8,947 nt of DNA, taken from positions 1 to 8,947 of the forward strand of contig CAMRAP010000058.1 in assembly GCA_947039985.1 (NCBI GenBank). Reading direction: 5' to 3'. The translations under genes were made by a program, and so were the position numbers. Positions 7,301 through 8,947 of the stretch are shown piece after piece. A model generated the notes under the pieces. The model was given only the letters and a program-made list of their open reading frames with translations, ran no database searches and was not told where the DNA came from. This DNA comes from an uncultured Odoribacter sp. (GTDB taxonomy: Bacteria; Bacteroidota; Bacteroidia; Bacteroidales; Marinifilaceae). Every line of letters starts with the position of its first letter. The stretch's first letter is position 1.

Positions 7301-8737
7301 TTGAAAGATGGTGGTCTTTTTTGTAGAGGTATCAATCATGTTGATGTGGCGAATGGGCGTTTTTATCCTAAAAAAGGTGAACTCTTAGTTCAGGCAAATG
7401 GAGATATTCAAAAATTCAGTAATGGGGAATTGTTGTGCGAGCGTAAGGATACGACTAAACGATTAGCTGATGTCGAGTTTAAATTAAAAGGACGAAATAG
7501 CTTTGATGGTTCAGGTCTGTTCACTTATATCAGTGAGGAGAAAAAGGAGAGTGTGATTCAATTTACAAAGATTGGAGTAGATACTGCAAAATTGATTTAT
7601 GCTAAGGCAATCGTAAAGAATGATAAGCTTTTAAATTTGAATGAGGGTATACATTTTAGGGGGGATATTACTCTTTCTTCTCGCCAAGAAAATCTTTATT
7701 TTTCAGGTTATGCAGGATTGAGGATGGATACACTCCATTTAAAGCATACTTGGCTTGCTTTTAAAGATTTTCTTGATTCAAAACACATTCAGATACCTTT
7801 GCAAGTAGAAAATAGAGATCTGAAGTATAAACGTATCTACAATGCTATCTATTTGAACGTGGACAAAGCATTTAAACCTTATGTTGCTTTTATGAGTACT
7901 CGAAAGTTTTATAAGGATGATTTACTTGTAGGAGGTTCAGGAGAAATGGAGTGGTCTGTAGGTATGAAGCAGTATATTATTTCAGATACTGTAAGAAATA
8001 AATACTACCGTTTTCGTTATGATCCAGAACTTGCAGTTGTTTCTTCGCAAGGGAAAATTAATTTAGATTTGAATATTCTAGGCATGTCTCAAGAAATGGC
8101 AGGTGATATTAGCTATAATCTGAAAACAGAACGTTTGAATATGGATGATGTTCTATACTCGATGGATTTTCCTCTTTTAGCTCGAATGGAATCCGTTTTA
8201 TTAAACGACTTTTTAGGGGATAAGGAGCTGAAAACTGTAAGTATCAATGAAAAGCGATATGAAAAAATGTATGCTATGTGTGGAAAAAGTGAGATGGAAA
8301 ACATGCATATGCATAAGGCATCAGCAGAAAAGAAGGCTACTCTTCCATCAATTTTTAATCGTCTATTTGTACTTGATTCTTTAAATTTAGAGTGGAAAGA
8401 GCGAACTCGTTCGTATACAACAAATGGGCAAGCGAATGTTCGTGCGATAAAAGGGCAGCCGATCGAGAAAGTGATGAATGTAAAAATGGAATTTCTTCGA
8501 AGTCATTCAAGTAATCAGTATTTCATGTATATTTATAATGATGATCTGTGGTACTATTTTGAGTTCTCAGATAAAAACCTATATACCTTATCTTCTAATG
8601 ATGAATACAACAAAATTATAAGAAATGAGAAAGCAAATGAGAAAGTGATCAAAGACGAAGGAAAAACCACTTTATATACAATAACCCTTTGTCCAGACTC
8701 AAAAAAAGAGCGATTTTTGAAAAGAGTTGAAATATAA
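4328..8737 (+). CDS. Very large exported beta-rich protein of unknown function
   Basis: I cannot name this 1469-residue protein. The layout agrees with my recollection of a widespread uncharacterised Bacteroidota family, which I cannot verify here. Residues 1-26 form a signal peptide (hydrophobic core WVLKFCLFFVLCTPFC, likely cut VSG|QD). Met4 or Met5 (ATGs at 4337 and 4340) are plausible alternative starts. Residues about 27-138 are mostly helical and charged. About 140-440 is beta-rich, with an IYWPL segment near W400. About 445-512 is helical and ends in a short beta pair, like a winged helix. About 520-1250 returns to short amphipathic strands, including a DKPDNKSG segment at 640-647 and two related units near 739-774 and 827-863. 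The C-terminal part holds W1356, RTRSY (1359-1363) and DDLWYYFEF (1405-1413). No catalytic motif or membrane anchor beyond the signal was seen. The strand-rich pattern recalls LptA/OstA- or AsmA/TamB-like periplasmic proteins, but only in general character. The gene stands alone on its strand in this window. Confidence 0.9.
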   Translation: MKYMMKSWVLKFCLFFVLCTPFCVSGQDAKILSEEMELIFKTLRPVDRAALLEDYVSVMTGSFLDVEEKQIVDSIFRDLQKLRVSVSPELKNYILCVNAFCKREEKENLKVWLQGLQSSLLAEERKRTIVKEYLLSTFPLASQQFLFDGAAHKWQIKGAVKWSGKDSLLIEFNEVDLYCMTRKDTIRIFTTTGNYRIGDGVFNANGGKVIWPNTADEMTVTLNRYKIELRSSFYMADSVYFNYESKYHRSIFGKLKDNALKYTRDEKTPFPEFISYDTDVEIKDLCKDAYFRGGITYHGVTFSGTGTEESPALLHITPNDSISLKLYSKKIIFDSLRIMAGRAAMEIILDSGMITHSDINFLYSVPKHTVTIKRMSEQSTHLPFKDSYHQILFDMEEIYWPLAGDHLEMRMSSRTGLFKATIESMNFFSNAVYDHIQGMDEMNPLNALLKCSIELGANTFSLGEYACFMEKQVGQLRKQIILLSYDDFVDYNETRDEVTLKQRLFDYTKARVNKQDYDNIRFTSLPGKDRVNAVMNVRNYNLKIRGVEKLLISEERNIFFVPSNQEVLLMKDRDMSFNGKLNAGMFDVFGQNLFFSYENYAIALPKVDSASMYTSGYDKNVRGEKIGSLFHYITGEIIIDKPDNKSGKKDDPGYPILNSTEDSYVYFDAPHIQNGQYKRDSFYYRIDPYKIRGINDASRFRYVFSGTLISNIVTPINDSLRLLEDNTLGMNYQTPHSGVALYNKGRVNSRIILDQNGFVANGKVEMNKTEFSSDSILMLPQQLLADTREISVDSIKGKRPMAYGKDVRISYLRKDGSLQATSTSKSLDLYGGRVKHEGTLFVYESLLDASGKLNMKEAELHSKLFTLNDVQILSEQTTLGMTSLQNKQVNLKTSDVNVKIDMIANKGFFVNNKSSNQLQFSGSRYNSSFKRFTWYIADAYLNVGIEDSIQLTRLAGIENLNLLPKLGKNHFITTNSLLDSLSFIAPFARYNLKDGGLFCRGINHVDVANGRFYPKKGELLVQANGDIQKFSNGELLCERKDTTKRLADVEFKLKGRNSFDGSGLFTYISEEKKESVIQFTKIGVDTAKLIYAKAIVKNDKLLNLNEGIHFRGDITLSSRQENLYFSGYAGLRMDTLHLKHTWLAFKDFLDSKHIQIPLQVENRDLKYKRIYNAIYLNVDKAFKPYVAFMSTRKFYKDDLLVGGSGEMEWSVGMKQYIISDTVRNKYYRFRYDPELAVVSSQGKINLDLNILGMSQEMAGDISYNLKTERLNMDDVLYSMDFPLLARMESVLLNDFLGDKELKTVSINEKRYEKMYAMCGKSEMENMHMHKASAEKKATLPSIFNRLFVLDSLNLEWKERTRSYTTNGQANVRAIKGQPIEKVMNVKMEFLRSHSSNQYFMYIYNDDLWYYFEFSDKNLYTLSSNDEYNKIIRNEKANEKVIKDEGKTTLYTITLCPDSKKERFLKRVEI

Positions 8738-8947
8738 TGTACATTTCTTGGTTTCATTAAATTTTCCGATCTCTTTTAAATCTGACTTTTTTTTATGCGT
8801 CTATTCAGTTAGTTCGGTGTTCTCGGTAACCGTCCAATGGAATTCCTAATTTTACCCGCATAATGAGTTGAGCAACTTTAATAACGTATCTTTGGAACGC
8901 CTTACTGATGAAGGAAGAAAGATAAAAGAGTTAGAGAAAGATTTGCG
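8738..8947. other. Right-edge stretch with no confident gene
   Basis: The first 60 bp after the large gene are AT-rich with an eight-T run (8787-8794) but no convincing hairpin before it. From about 8810 the sequence looks less AT-rich and contains the short palindrome CGGTAACCG (8824-8832). Short frames are open on both strands: on plus, 8850 to the edge; on minus, 8930 down to a TGA at 8805-8807, including MRVKLGIPLDGYREHRTN from an ATG at 8861. None is long enough to call as a gene with assurance. Confidence 0.5.
8850..8947 (+). pseudogene. Open fragment with coiled-coil-like residues running off the right edge
   Basis: After an in-frame TAA (8847-8849) the plus strand is open to the window end for 32 codons. 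From Asn8862 the frame includes NELSNFNNVSLERLTDEG, then RKIKELEKDL. The charged, Leu-spaced end looks like the start of a coiled coil, which supports real coding. There is no ATG; a TTG at 8868 or 8889 would have to serve. It may be the 5' end of a gene with an unusual start, a decayed gene, or chance. The opposite strand is also open here, and both cannot be genuine. Confidence 0.2.

Noticed and set aside
8765..8794. Rho-independent terminator after the large gene
   Set aside because: The eight-T run is present but the preceding bases pair only over about 3 bp (GAT/ATC), too weak for a terminator stem.

Overview
The window is AT-rich (judged by eye, not computed) and most likely comes from a Bacteroidota chromosome, probably Bacteroidales. 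The start codons lack clear Shine-Dalgarno sequences. One promoter-like TAnnTTTG box of the Bacteroides type precedes the rightward gene. All three main proteins have the look of Bacteroidota families: a secreted DPP-IV-like S9 peptidase, a RelA/SpoT-family protein, and a very large secreted beta-rich protein of unknown function. The species cannot be named from this sequence.

Layout: positions 1-1896 (minus strand) hold the first 632 codons of an S9-family peptidase. The reading frame runs off the left edge before the catalytic triad. It begins 36 bp downstream of a complete minus-strand RelA/SpoT-family gene (1933-4122, ATG start preferred), so the two are probably co-transcribed as relA-like then peptidase. 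A roughly 200-bp divergent intergenic region (4123-4327) holds an imperfect palindrome, a promoter-like box and a tiny leader ORF. The rightward gene at 4328-8737 encodes a 1469-residue exported protein. The last 210 bp hold no confident gene, only short open frames on both strands that may be remnants or the edge of an element.

Function: the RelA-like protein should make (p)ppGpp when starved. It keeps the RelA-fold synthetase, TGS, Cys-rich and ACT modules. Its N-terminal HD hydrolase domain has lost most metal-binding and catalytic positions, so it is probably unable to degrade the alarmone. The peptidase would act outside the inner membrane on oligopeptides. No sequence evidence links these two to the divergent large gene beyond sharing an intergenic region.

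The most open item is the 1469-residue protein: conserved-looking, exported and beta-rich, with an apparent internal duplication and a winged-helix-like helical insert. No CRISPR array, tRNA, rRNA or intact mobile element was seen.
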